DNA from: Methylobacterium sp. BTF04
Lineage (GTDB): Bacteria > Pseudomonadota > Alphaproteobacteria > Rhizobiales > Beijerinckiaceae
Reading direction: 5' to 3'
Length of the DNA stretch: 39,476 nucleotides
Assembly: GCF_010692745.1 (NCBI RefSeq)
Contig: NZ_JAAHTB010000040.1
Span: forward strand, 1 to 39,476
Shown: piece by piece, positions 1-7,888 of the stretch
How positions within the stretch are numbered: position 1 is the first letter of the stretch
Layout: each line of letters starts with the position of its first letter
Notes under the pieces: model-generated
Database searches by the model: none
The model's input: the letters and a program-made list of their open reading frames with translations, nothing else
What the model was told of the DNA's origin: nothing
Position numbers and translations under genes: made by a program

Positions 1-54
1 AAATACTACGACGCCGAGGACGGCGTGCCGGAATACGGCTTCAAGGAGCCGTAG
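1..54 (+). CDS. C-terminal fragment of an unidentified protein
   Basis: The window opens inside a reading frame that runs for 17 codons (ending Tyr-Gly-Phe-Lys-Glu-Pro) to a TAG at 52-54. A strong intrinsic terminator starts 24 bases later, which supports this as a true gene end. The tail is polar, rich in Tyr, Asp and Glu, and has no membrane segment. It is too short to assign to a family, so no function is proposed. Confidence 0.6.
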   Translation, partial: KYYDAEDGVPEYGFKEP

Positions 55-78
55 GCACCCGGCACGACGCGTCGATCA

Positions 79-111
79 GGCACCGCCATCTTGCGAGGGC
101 GGTGCCTTTTT
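79..111 (+). terminator. Rho-independent terminator
   Basis: A perfect 9-bp stem (GGCACCGCC at 79-87, GGCGGTGCC at 98-106) with a 10-base loop is followed directly by five T residues (107-111). It lies just after the truncated gene that ends at 54, so it should stop that transcript. It is the most canonical terminator in the window. Confidence 0.9.
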
Positions 112-205
112 CGTGCGCTGCAGCTCGACGGGCGAACGGGTTTCATGCTGGGTAGGTCCGCTCAAGCTTTCGCGTCGGCGAACCCGTTCCGGAGATGGTG
201 TCCTC

Positions 206-613
206 ATGAATACTGCCGCACGCGCCTCCACCTGGGCCCCCCGGCTCCTGAGCATCCTGCGCATCGTGTCCGGATTGCTGTTCCTCGAGCACGGCACGCA
301 GAAACTGCTCGGGTTTCCGGCCCGCATGGGCGGCGGAGGCGCGCCCGAACTCCTGTCGCTGATGGGCGCGGCCGGGCTCCTCGAACTCGTCGGCGGCGCG
401 CTCATCCTGCTCGGCCTGTTCACCCGGCCGGTGGCCTTCCTGCTCTCGGGCCAGATGGCGGTGGGTTATTTCATGGCCCATGCGCCCAAGAGCCCGTTCC
501 CGGCGCTCAACGGCGGCGATGCCGCGATCCTGTTCTGCTTCGTCTTCCTCTATTTTACCGCCGCCGGTGCCGGCCCGTGGAGCCTCGACGCGCAGCGTCG
601 CAGCCGGTTGTAG
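206..613 (+). CDS. DoxX family membrane protein
   Basis: This is a 135-residue protein with about four hydrophobic segments, the usual size and layout of the DoxX family. An early Arg-hydrophobic-Glu-His-Gly stretch (LFLEHGTQKLLG near residues 28-39) is typical. The middle holds a Gly-rich loop, and the third segment is preceded by LFTRPVAFLL. The ATG at 206 was chosen over one at 113 because GGAG lies at 191-194 and the family homology starts there; the extra upstream residues are Arg-rich and unlike a protein N-terminus. DoxX proteins are inner-membrane proteins linked to redox or thiol stress, but the function of this one is unknown. It appears to be a single-gene unit after the terminator at 79-111. 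Confidence 0.85.
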   Translation: MNTAARASTWAPRLLSILRIVSGLLFLEHGTQKLLGFPARMGGGGAPELLSLMGAAGLLELVGGALILLGLFTRPVAFLLSGQMAVGYFMAHAPKSPFPALNGGDAAILFCFVFLYFTAAGAGPWSLDAQRRSRL

Positions 614-756
614 AGACCACCGCCAAGGGCATCCCCAAACACAACGCCAAGCTGTGCCGTTCGTCACCGCGTTCGGTGGCGGATCTCGGCATCCTCGCTT
701 CATGAGCAACGGCGCGCCGCCCGGCAGGGGCGGCGACGGGGATCGGACACGCAACG

Positions 757-1458
757 ATGAGCGGCACCCTCACTCCCGTGGCAGAATCCGCGCCGATCCC
801 TGTGCCGATCCTCGCCCCGGGCAGCCGGGCCGGCGCTCGCCTGCCGTTGGCCCTCAAGCTCGCCTACACCGCCTTCATGGCGGTGCTGGTGCCGACCTAC
901 TGGTACTATTACGGCCCGACCAACTTCCTGTACTTCTGCGATCTGGCGCTGATCCTGACACTTCTCGGACTCTGGACCGAGAGCGCGCTCCTCGTCTCCA
1001 TGTGCGCCGTCGGCATCCTGGCACCGCAGGTGCTCTGGCTGGTGGATTTCGGCGCCGGGCTCTTCGGCGTGCCGCTCACCGGCATGACCGCCTACATGTT
1101 CAAGACGGAGAACTCGGCCTTCCTGCGCGGCCTGTCGCTGTTCCACGGCTGGCTACCGTTCCTGCTCGTCGCCCTGGTCTGGCGCCTCGGCTACGACCGC
1201 CGGGCCTGGGCCGCATGGTCGGCCCTCGCGGTGGTAGTGCTGAGCGTGTGCTTCGTCTTCATGCCGGCGCCGATGCCCGATCCCGGCCTTCTGCCGGTCA
1301 ACATCAACTACGTCTGGGGCATGGACGACACCGCCGCCCAGACCTGGATGCCGGCCTGGGCTTGGTTCGCGATGCTTCTCGTCGGCATTCCGCTGCTCCT
1401 GTGCGGGCCGACGCATCTGGTCCTGCGGACCCTGATGCCGGCACCATTCAGCCGATGA
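757..1458 (+). CDS. Unknown multi-pass membrane protein
   Basis: The 233-residue product has about six hydrophobic segments after a Pro-rich N-terminal tail of about 28 residues. Aromatic clusters (TYWYYYGPTNFLYF near 48-61) and short charged loops suggest an inner-membrane protein resembling conserved hypothetical proteins. No catalytic motif is recognised. The ATG at 757 has only a weak purine-rich sequence (GGGGAT near 738) upstream, so the start is tentative. The stop overlaps the end of the methyltransferase gene on the other strand by 11 bases, a tail-to-tail arrangement. Function unknown. Confidence 0.75.
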   Translation: MSGTLTPVAESAPIPVPILAPGSRAGARLPLALKLAYTAFMAVLVPTYWYYYGPTNFLYFCDLALILTLLGLWTESALLVSMCAVGILAPQVLWLVDFGAGLFGVPLTGMTAYMFKTENSAFLRGLSLFHGWLPFLLVALVWRLGYDRRAWAAWSALAVVVLSVCFVFMPAPMPDPGLLPVNINYVWGMDDTAAQTWMPAWAWFAMLLVGIPLLLCGPTHLVLRTLMPAPFSR

Positions 1459-2107
1459 ACCGCCAGACGCTGCTGTGCTTGATCTCGGCATCCTCCAGCG
1501 ACCGGCTCACCGGCACCGCGTAGGTGGCCAGCACCGTCAAGCGCTCGCGCGGCAGATAGGAGCGGCCGGGATCGCCCACCAGGACGGTGGCGCCGCGGGC
1601 ATGAAGCCCCGAAAGCCAGGCGGTGACGCGGGCCGCCAGATCGCATTCGTAGAAGATGTCGGCGGCGAGCACGATTGCGCTGCCGGGGTCGGAGCCGATG
1701 AGGTCGGCCTGCACCGCTTCGATCCGGTCGGCGACGCCGTTGGCCGCCGCATTGAAGCCGATGGCCGACAGGGCGAGGGCATCGAGATCGCTGGCGGTGA
1801 CGTGAGAGGCGCCGGCTTTGGCCGCCGCGATGGCGACCAGGCCCGATCCGGATGCGAAATCGAGGACCCGGCGCCCGGCGACGCAGGCGGGGTTGTCGAG
1901 GACGTAGCGGGCGAGGGCCTGTCCGCCGGCCCAGGCGAAGGCCCAGAACGGCGGCGGCAGGCCGATCGCGTCCAGTTCGTCCTCGGTCTTCTGCCACAGG
2001 TCGGTGGCCTCGTCGGCCACATGCAGGACGATCTCGGGGGCGTAGGGCACCGGCAGCAGCCGGGTGTTGGCCCGGATGAAGGCCAGGGGATCGGGCGAAG
2101 CGATCAT
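1448..2107 (-). CDS. Class I SAM-dependent protein lysine methyltransferase, METTL20/ETF-beta type
   Basis: The 219-residue protein has a Rossmann methyltransferase fold with motif I VLDFASGSGLVA at 81-92. The stretch PFWAFAWAGGQALARYVLDN (53-72), an acidic FYECDLA loop (152-158), GDPGR (178-182) and a terminal SVWRF closely match what I recall of human METTL20 (ETFBKMT). That enzyme methylates lysines of the electron transfer flavoprotein beta subunit, and a bacterial homologue from Agrobacterium is known to act on ETF-beta and ribosomal protein L7/L12. Substrate specificity here is therefore inferred. The start codon overlaps the stop of the upstream glycosyltransferase gene as ATGA, so the two are translationally coupled. 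It could also be annotated as a general Nnt1-like methylase. Confidence 0.85.
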   Translation of the reverse strand: MIASPDPLAFIRANTRLLPVPYAPEIVLHVADEATDLWQKTEDELDAIGLPPPFWAFAWAGGQALARYVLDNPACVAGRRVLDFASGSGLVAIAAAKAGASHVTASDLDALALSAIGFNAAANGVADRIEAVQADLIGSDPGSAIVLAADIFYECDLAARVTAWLSGLHARGATVLVGDPGRSYLPRERLTVLATYAVPVSRSLEDAEIKHSSVWRFIG

Positions 2108-3252
2108 GCGCCGAGCTCGGCGTAGATTCCGCAGACGGCCTGCGCCACCGCGTCCTCGGTGAACCCGCCCTCCAGGATGCGGGCGCGGGCCGCCTCTCCC
2201 ATGCGGACCACCAGAGCGGGGTCGGCGGCGAGCCGCACCAGGGCCGCGGTCAGCGCCGCGACATCGTCGGGGGCCACCACGAGCCCCTCGATCCCGTCCC
2301 GCACCAGGGTGCGGCAGCCCGGCACGTCGGTGGTGAGGATGGCGCGACCGCAGGAGGCCGCCTCCAGCAGCGTGCGCGGCAGGCCCTCGCCGCCGCGCGA
2401 GGGCAGGCAGGCGACGTGGTGGGCGGCGTAGGTGCCGGCGACGTCGGTGGTGGGACCGTGCCAGGTCACGCCGTCCCCGGACCAGTCGCGCAGGGTCGCC
2501 TCCGGAATCGCCCGGCGGTTCGATGGGTCGGGGGTGCCGTAGAGGGAGAGTTCGACGGCGATGCCCTGCGCCCGGGCGCGGCGCACCGCCTCCACCGCGA
2601 GGTCGATTCCCTTCGACCACAGCATCCGGGCCACCAGGGCCACCCGCAACGGCGGGGCCGGCGGCATCGGCGCTGGATAGAACGCGGCCGGATCGACCCC
2701 GGCGCCACCGACGATGGTCACCCCGGTATCGGCCGGGTCGAGCCCCAGCGCTCGGGCATCGTCGGGATTCTCGAACAGGTAGTGCGTGTTTCGCGACGAC
2801 AATGGCCCGCGGATGAGCTGGCGCAGGGCGAGGCGCGACAGCCGCCCGGTGGTGTCGGCGCGGGCTCCGAGCAGGCCGAGCCCGGTGAGCGCGTAGACCC
2901 GCGCCGCGATGCCCGCCATGGCGGCGGCCGTGCCGCCCACCACGATGGCGCGCAACGCGATGCAATGGACGATGTCGGCCTTCAGGGCCTTCAGGATGCC
3001 GGCGAGCTGCCCCGCCGCATAGCCCGCCGCCATCGGGTTGAGGCTCGATCGTTCGGCCTCGAGGGGCACCACCCGCGCGCCGGTGGCCTCGATCGCCGCG
3101 CGGTGCGCCCGCACCCGCGTCACCACGGTCACCGACAGGCCCATCGCCACGGCGGCACGGGCCATCGGCAGGAAATGCGAGGCGAAGAACCAATCCTCGG
3201 TGACGACGAAGACGAGGTTTTTTCGCGACGGGGGCGAGAGCGGCGTATCCAT
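2104..3252 (-). CDS. Glycosyltransferase family 4 protein
   Basis: A 382-residue GT-B fold enzyme. The N-terminal half begins with NLVFVVTEDWFFASHFLPMA, as in GT4 enzymes of polysaccharide clusters. The C-terminal half has the donor-binding layout: VALVARMLWSKGIDLAVEA, then GGEGLPRTLLEAASCGRAIL with the E-x7-E-like region, then a Pro-Gly-Cys-Arg loop. It should transfer a sugar from a nucleotide donor to a cytoplasmic-face acceptor such as lipid-linked glycan, but donor and acceptor cannot be read from the sequence. It is the first gene of a two-gene unit with the methyltransferase. No other capsule or LPS genes are nearby. Divergent from the acetyltransferase gene at 3315. Confidence 0.88.
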   Translation of the reverse strand: MDTPLSPPSRKNLVFVVTEDWFFASHFLPMARAAVAMGLSVTVVTRVRAHRAAIEATGARVVPLEAERSSLNPMAAGYAAGQLAGILKALKADIVHCIALRAIVVGGTAAAMAGIAARVYALTGLGLLGARADTTGRLSRLALRQLIRGPLSSRNTHYLFENPDDARALGLDPADTGVTIVGGAGVDPAAFYPAPMPPAPPLRVALVARMLWSKGIDLAVEAVRRARAQGIAVELSLYGTPDPSNRRAIPEATLRDWSGDGVTWHGPTTDVAGTYAAHHVACLPSRGGEGLPRTLLEAASCGRAILTTDVPGCRTLVRDGIEGLVVAPDDVAALTAALVRLAADPALVVRMGEAARARILEGGFTEDAVAQAVCGIYAELGA

Positions 3253-3314
3253 TGGCCGGTCTGTAGCATGGCCGTCCGCGCGAGCGGGGCCTCAAGATAC
3301 GAGCGCGCGCGACG

Positions 3315-3740
3315 ATGGAGACCCAGCCCCTGACGATCCGGAGCTTCGGCGAGGACGACCGCGCGGCGGTGAAGGCCCTGTGGCAGGTCTGCGGCCTCAC
3401 CGTGCCGTACAACGATCCGGACGCGGATATCCATCGCGCCGCCGGCCAGCCGAATTCCGACATTCTGCTGGGCGTGTCCCCGGACGGCCGCGTTGGAGCC
3501 ACGGTGATGGTCGGGCACGACGGACACCGGGGCTGGCTCTACTATGTCGCCGTCGATCCCGCCTTGCGGGGGCAGGGCCACGGTCGCGCCATCGTCGCGG
3601 CGGGAGAGGCGTGGCTGCGTGCGCGCCACGTTCCCAAGGCCCAGCTGCTGATCCGAGAGACCAATACGGGCGTGCGCGATTTCTACGCCGGCCTCGGCTG
3701 GGCCGCGATTCCCCGCATCGTCATGGAGCGCTGGCTTTAG
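3315..3740 (+). CDS. ypeA: GNAT family acetyltransferase, YpeA type
   Basis: The 141-residue protein matches E. coli YpeA along its length. It shares an N-terminal IRSFGEDDRAAV, the VPYNDPDADI segment, a GHDGHRGWLYYVAV strand, and the acetyl-CoA loop RGQGHGRAIV (about 86-95). A C-terminal FYAGLGW completes the fold. GNAT enzymes move an acetyl group from acetyl-CoA to an amine; the YpeA substrate is not known. The gene diverges from the glycosyltransferase gene with only 62 bases between the start codons, so the two promoters share a small space. Confidence 0.85.
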   Translation: METQPLTIRSFGEDDRAAVKALWQVCGLTVPYNDPDADIHRAAGQPNSDILLGVSPDGRVGATVMVGHDGHRGWLYYVAVDPALRGQGHGRAIVAAGEAWLRARHVPKAQLLIRETNTGVRDFYAGLGWAAIPRIVMERWL

Positions 3741-3766
3741 GGCACCGCCGCGAAAAGTGGGCGCCC

Positions 3767-4759
3767 TCAGAACACGGCGTGGTCGCCGCGCTCGGCAAAC
3801 GCTTCGCCGCGGATCAGACGCGCATAATAGTCGAACAGGGTTTCCGAACCCGTCGAAGGGGTGGCGCTGGCATCGTAGTGCCCCGTCACCGGATCCAGGA
3901 CGAGCATGGATTCGGTGGCGTAGTAGCGCCCGATGCGCGCGAGCTCGGCCTTGGCGGCCAGTGCGGGGACCACCCGGCCGAGTGTTGCCAGAATGGCGAT
4001 GATCACGTCCAGCAGCGCCACCGGCACGTGCTTGAATCGCGGTTCGCGCCCGAGCAGGGCGAAAAGCCGCTCGCCCTGCGCCTTCGGGGTGATCGCTTCG
4101 CCCGGTCCGCCGATCGGCAGCACGCGATTGCGCCGGTCTTCACGGTCGAGGCATTCGGCCAGATAGGTGCCCAGGTCGTCGTCGCTGATCGGCTTGCAGG
4201 CGGTCAGCAGCCCGTCGCCGAAGACCAGGAATGGCTTGCCGCGTTTCACCCGATCGATCTGGCCGGAGAGTGATTTGAAGAAGGCCGTGGGCCGGACGAT
4301 CGTATAGTCGAGGCCCGACGCGGTCAGAACCGTCTCGAAAGCGAGCTTGGCGTGCTGAAACGCGAGGACCGGCTTTTGAACGCAGATCGCCGAGAGAAGC
4401 ACCACATGCGTCACGCCGGCAGCCTTGCTCGCCTCCAGCGCGCTCACATGCGCGTCATGGTCGATCGCCCAGGCGTCGTCGGGCAAGCCGGTGCGCGACG
4501 CGAGACACGAGACCAGGACGTCGAAGCGCTCGCCGCGGAAGCCATCGCACGCGAGCGACACGGGATCGGTCACGTCCACGAACCGTGCGGCGGCCCCCGA
4601 AGGGAGGCGGGCACACGCGACCGGCCCGGAAGGGTCGCGGAGGTCGGCGCTGTGCCTGACGAGGCAGACGACCTCATGACCCCGTGACACCAGCGCCCGT
4701 ACGGTGGCGCGGCCGATCGTGCCGGTACCGCCGAGAACGAGAACACGTCGGGGCTGCAT
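3767..4759 (-). CDS. bciA: Divinyl chlorophyllide a 8-vinyl-reductase (BciA type)
   Basis: An atypical short-chain reductase of 330 residues. It has an N-terminal NAD(P)H site (VLVLGGTGTIGRA), an SAICVQKPVLAFQHAK segment, a YTIVRPTAFFKSLSGQ region and the diagnostic ESMLVLDPVTGHYDASATPS near the C-terminus. These match BciA and plant DVR, which reduce the 8-vinyl group of divinyl (proto)chlorophyllide with NADPH. This implies an aerobic anoxygenic phototroph or a relative. The ATG at 4759 is used; an in-frame GTG at 4783 would add eight residues and cannot be excluded. No other pigment gene is in the window. The gene is convergent with the acetyltransferase gene and divergent from topoisomerase IB. 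Confidence 0.88.
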   Translation of the reverse strand: MQPRRVLVLGGTGTIGRATVRALVSRGHEVVCLVRHSADLRDPSGPVACARLPSGAAARFVDVTDPVSLACDGFRGERFDVLVSCLASRTGLPDDAWAIDHDAHVSALEASKAAGVTHVVLLSAICVQKPVLAFQHAKLAFETVLTASGLDYTIVRPTAFFKSLSGQIDRVKRGKPFLVFGDGLLTACKPISDDDLGTYLAECLDREDRRNRVLPIGGPGEAITPKAQGERLFALLGREPRFKHVPVALLDVIIAILATLGRVVPALAAKAELARIGRYYATESMLVLDPVTGHYDASATPSTGSETLFDYYARLIRGEAFAERGDHAVF

Positions 4760-4975
4760 GCCGTTCGGTCGATCCACGGTCACGCTCGTATCATCCAGAC
4801 GCTCAGGATTCCGCGACAGACGGTTGTCGTTTGCAACGCGACGTCAACCCACAGCGCGCGCTTTTATGATCAGTCCCACAGGCGGATGTCCTTCGCCGGA
4901 ACGCGATGTCGCGGCCGGAACGGCGTCCGGCCACCGCCGGTTGTCGCTCCACGCAACGATCGGGGACAACAGGCG

Positions 4976-6205
4976 ATGGCGGCGGATCGGGACGAGGACT
5001 GGACTGTCGCCGATCCGCGGGACGCGGCCGAGGAAGCCGGTCTCACCTATATCGACGATGGCACGCCGGGTCTGACGCGGGCCAAGAGCGGCACCGGCTT
5101 CTCCTATCGGGACGCCAAGGGCGCGCCCGTGCGGGATGCCAAGGTTCTGGCCCGCATCCGGGCATTGGCGATCCCGCCGGCCTATACCGATGTTTGGATC
5201 TGCGCCCGCGCCAACGGCCACATCCAGGCCACCGGCCGCGACGCCAAGGGGCGCAAGCAGTATCGCTATCACGCCGATTTTCGCGCCGCGCGCGACCTGA
5301 CCAAGTTCGAGCACGTGGTGGACTTCGCCGACGTGCTGCCAGCGATCCGCGCGCGGGTCGACGCCGACATGAGCAAGCGCGATCTGCCGCGCGAAAAGGT
5401 GCTGGCCACGGTGGTGCATCTGCTCGAAACCACGCTGATCCGGGTGGGCAACGACGATTACGCCCGCACCAACAAGAGCTTCGGCCTGACGACATTGCGC
5501 GATCGCCACGCGACGATCGCGGGGTCAAAGCTCACTTTCCGGTTCAAGGGCAAGAGCGGCAAGACCTGGAACCTCGGCGTGAAGGACCGGCGCGTCGCCC
5601 GGATCGTCAAGGCCTGCCAGGACTTGCCGGGCCAGGAACTGTTCCAGTATCGCGACGCCGACGGCGCGGTTCGTGACATCACCTCGGCGGACGTGAACGC
5701 GTATCTGCGCGAGATATCCGGCCGGGACATCACCGCGAAGGACTTCCGCACCTGGGCCGGTACGGTGCTGGCCGCCCTGGCGCTGCAGGAATTCGAGGCG
5801 TTCGACAGCGAGGCCGCTGCCAAGAAGAACCTGCGCACCGCCATCGAGAGTGTCGCCGCACGGCTCGGCAACACGCCGACTATCTGCCGCAAGTGCTACA
5901 TCCACCCCCAGGTGCTCCACGGCTACCTCGAGGGCGACCTGCTGCTGCAGATCAAGGACGCGGTCGAAGACGAATTGCGCGCCGATCTGACCCGGCTTAA
6001 ACCCGAGGAAGCTGCCGTGCTCGGGCTGCTCCAGGCGCGCCTCGCCAAGGACGCGAAAGGCGCGGCATCGAAAGCCAAATCGACGAAAGCCAAATCGACA
6101 AAAACCAAGTCGGCGACGGACGAGGACGCCTCTACCGACAAGCCGCGGCGCTCAGCCGGTAAGCGGGCCGTCCGCGGATCGTCTCCGCGCCACCGCGCCG
6201 CCTGA
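4976..6205 (+). CDS. DNA topoisomerase IB (poxvirus-like)
   Basis: A 409-residue type IB topoisomerase that would relax supercoils through a 3'-phosphotyrosyl intermediate. Visible active-site candidates are Arg156 (TLIRVGND), lysines 191-193 in the FKGKSGK turn, Arg258 (KDFRTWAGT), Asn299 and the nucleophile Tyr308 (CRKCYIHP). Asn299 sits where vaccinia has His265; the Deinococcus enzyme also has Asn there, so this is a bacterial-type feature and not a defect. The N-terminal domain spans about 15-115. The last 50 residues form a Lys/Ser/Thr/Arg-rich tail that probably binds DNA. ATG 4976 was chosen over ATG 4886 because homology begins soon after and the extra 30 residues are Arg/Pro-rich. 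Confidence 0.92.
   Translation: MAADRDEDWTVADPRDAAEEAGLTYIDDGTPGLTRAKSGTGFSYRDAKGAPVRDAKVLARIRALAIPPAYTDVWICARANGHIQATGRDAKGRKQYRYHADFRAARDLTKFEHVVDFADVLPAIRARVDADMSKRDLPREKVLATVVHLLETTLIRVGNDDYARTNKSFGLTTLRDRHATIAGSKLTFRFKGKSGKTWNLGVKDRRVARIVKACQDLPGQELFQYRDADGAVRDITSADVNAYLREISGRDITAKDFRTWAGTVLAALALQEFEAFDSEAAAKKNLRTAIESVAARLGNTPTICRKCYIHPQVLHGYLEGDLLLQIKDAVEDELRADLTRLKPEEAAVLGLLQARLAKDAKGAASKAKSTKAKSTKTKSATDEDASTDKPRRSAGKRAVRGSSPRHRAA
6070..6114 (+). repeat. 15-bp tandem repeat inside the topoisomerase tail
   Basis: Two identical 15-base units (6070-6084 and 6085-6099, each GAAAGCCAAATCGAC) are followed by a diverged third copy (6100-6114). They encode repeated Lys-Ala-Lys-Ser-Thr. Their low GC compared with the surroundings marks the expandable basic tail. 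Copy number may vary between strains. Confidence 0.85.
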
Positions 6206-6438
6206 CGGGGACCGCAAACCGGCCTCTCAGTCCTTTACCTGAACTGCTGCGCTCCCGAACTCGGATTGGATCAGCGACCCGTCACCGCCTTGGAGACGGT
6301 GTCGCGGCACCGGGTCAACCCCTCGATCGCCTCTGATCCGGGTTGTGGTCGAAGGCTGATGCGAGGACGACCACATTGGGCTAGACAGAGGAACGACCCC
6401 CTTCGAACGAGGGGAACAGGCCGAACGAGGTTTCGCCC

Positions 6439-7848
6439 ATGGATGTCGACGCGCTCACGCTCTCGCGTATCCAGTTCGGCTTCACCATGGCCTTCCACAT
6501 CATTTTCCCGGCCTTCACCATCGGCCTCGCGAGCTTTCTCGCCCGTCTCGAAGGCCAATGGCTGTGGACCGGCAACCCGATGTATCGGAACCTCTACCGG
6601 TTCTGGGTGAAGGTGTTCGCGGTGTCGTTCGGGCTCGGCGTCGTGTCCGGCATCGTGATGAGCTACCAGCTCGGTACCAACTGGTCGCGCTACGCCGACT
6701 TCACCGGCAACGTCCTCGGTCCGCTAATCCAATACGAAGTGATCACGGCGTTCTTTCTCGAAGCGGGCTTCCTCGGAATCATGCTGTTCGGCTGGGAGCG
6801 GGTCGGTGACCGACTGCACTTCCTCTCCACCTGCATGGTGGCCTTCGGCACCCTGGTCTCGGCCTTCTGGATCCTGTCGGCCAATTCCTGGATGCAGACC
6901 CCTGCGGGCTTTGTCGTCGAGAACGGCCGGGCGGTGGCCACCGACTGGTGGCAGGTGATCTTCAACCCGTCCTTCCCGATCCGCTACGCCCACATGGTGC
7001 TGGGCTGCTTCCTCACCACCGCCTTCGCGGTGGCCGGAATGTCGGCCTGGATGATCCTGCGTGGCCGCAAGGAGCCGGCCGAGAAGGTCGCCGGGGCCCG
7101 GATCTCGCTCTCGATGGCCCTGTGGTTCGCCGTCCTCTGCACGCCGATCCAGATCTTCATCGGCGATGCCCACGGCCTCGCGGTGCTGAAGCATCAGCCG
7201 ACCAAGCTCGCCGCCATCGAGGCCAACTGGGACAGGCAGGCCGACATGCCCCTGCTGCTGTTCGCGATTCCCAACATGAAGGAGGAGCGCAACGACTTCG
7301 AGATCGGCATCCCGAAACTCGGCAGCTTCATCCTCACCCACGACTTCTCCGGCGTCGTGCCGGGCCTGAAGGACGTGCCGCCTGACCAGCGCCCCCCGGT
7401 CTGGCCGGTCTTCTACAGCTTCCGCATCATGGTCGCGATCGGCATGGCGATGCTGGGCCTCAGCCTGTGGAGCCTGTACCTGCGCTGGACGGGCACGCTC
7501 TACACCAATCGCTGGTTTCTCAACGCCGCCATGCTGATGACGCCGTCGGGCTTCGGTGCAGTGGTGTTCGGCTGGTTTACCGCCGAGATCGGGCGCCAGC
7601 CCTACATCGTCTACGGCCTGCTGCGGACGGCGGATGCGCATTCGCCCCTCACCGTCACTGCGGTGACGACCTCGCTCGTCGCCTTCCTGATCGCCTATGC
7701 GATCATCTTCGGGTTTGGCAGCTACTACCTCGCCAAGCTCCTGCGCAAAGGCCCGGAGCCCATCGAGGAGGCGATCCGCGCTGGCGATCTTGCCCAGAAG
7801 CCGAAACGGCCCCTCTCCGCGGTGGACGAAGGCCTGACCACCGCCTGA
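6439..7848 (+). CDS. cydA: Cytochrome bd-type ubiquinol oxidase subunit I (CIO type), orphan
   Basis: A complete 469-residue CydA with about nine membrane spans. Haem ligands and key residues are present: His20 (haem b595), Glu100 and Glu108 (QYE and FFLEAG), His185 and Met331 (haem b558), Lys256 and Glu261 in the quinol loop (TKLAAIEANW), and GRQP at 385-388. The quinol loop is short, as in cyanide-insensitive oxidases. The family oxidises quinol and reduces O2 to water as a CydA-CydB (plus CydX) complex. No cydB follows; the next gene is convergent on the other strand. The subunit must pair with a partner encoded elsewhere or act differently. A CCCCT/AGGGG hairpin (6398-6414) lies 25 bases before the start codon. 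Confidence 0.93.
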   Translation: MDVDALTLSRIQFGFTMAFHIIFPAFTIGLASFLARLEGQWLWTGNPMYRNLYRFWVKVFAVSFGLGVVSGIVMSYQLGTNWSRYADFTGNVLGPLIQYEVITAFFLEAGFLGIMLFGWERVGDRLHFLSTCMVAFGTLVSAFWILSANSWMQTPAGFVVENGRAVATDWWQVIFNPSFPIRYAHMVLGCFLTTAFAVAGMSAWMILRGRKEPAEKVAGARISLSMALWFAVLCTPIQIFIGDAHGLAVLKHQPTKLAAIEANWDRQADMPLLLFAIPNMKEERNDFEIGIPKLGSFILTHDFSGVVPGLKDVPPDQRPPVWPVFYSFRIMVAIGMAMLGLSLWSLYLRWTGTLYTNRWFLNAAMLMTPSGFGAVVFGWFTAEIGRQPYIVYGLLRTADAHSPLTVTAVTTSLVAFLIAYAIIFGFGSYYLAKLLRKGPEPIEEAIRAGDLAQKPKRPLSAVDEGLTTA

Positions 7849-7864
7849 CGCCGCGCCCCTGAGC

Positions 7865-7888
7865 GACGCCCGGTCAATGCCGGGCGTC
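7865..7888. terminator. Stem-loop between convergent cydA and LuxR genes
   Basis: A perfect 9-bp stem (GACGCCCGG at 7865-7873, CCGGGCGTC at 7880-7888) with a six-base loop lies 16 bases after the cydA stop and spans the stop codon of the LuxR gene on the other strand. There is no T tract on either side, so it is at best a weak or protein-assisted terminator. Confidence 0.4.

Noticed and set aside
1448..3502. 684-residue minus-strand frame
   Set aside because: Its N-terminal part is an out-of-frame shadow of the glycosyltransferase gene; only the last 219 codons encode the methyltransferase.
6206..6438. FNR-type or EcfG-type promoter before cydA
   Set aside because: No TTGAT-N4-ATCAA dyad and no GGAAC-N18-CGTT pair is present; the GGAAC-like sequences lack the second half.
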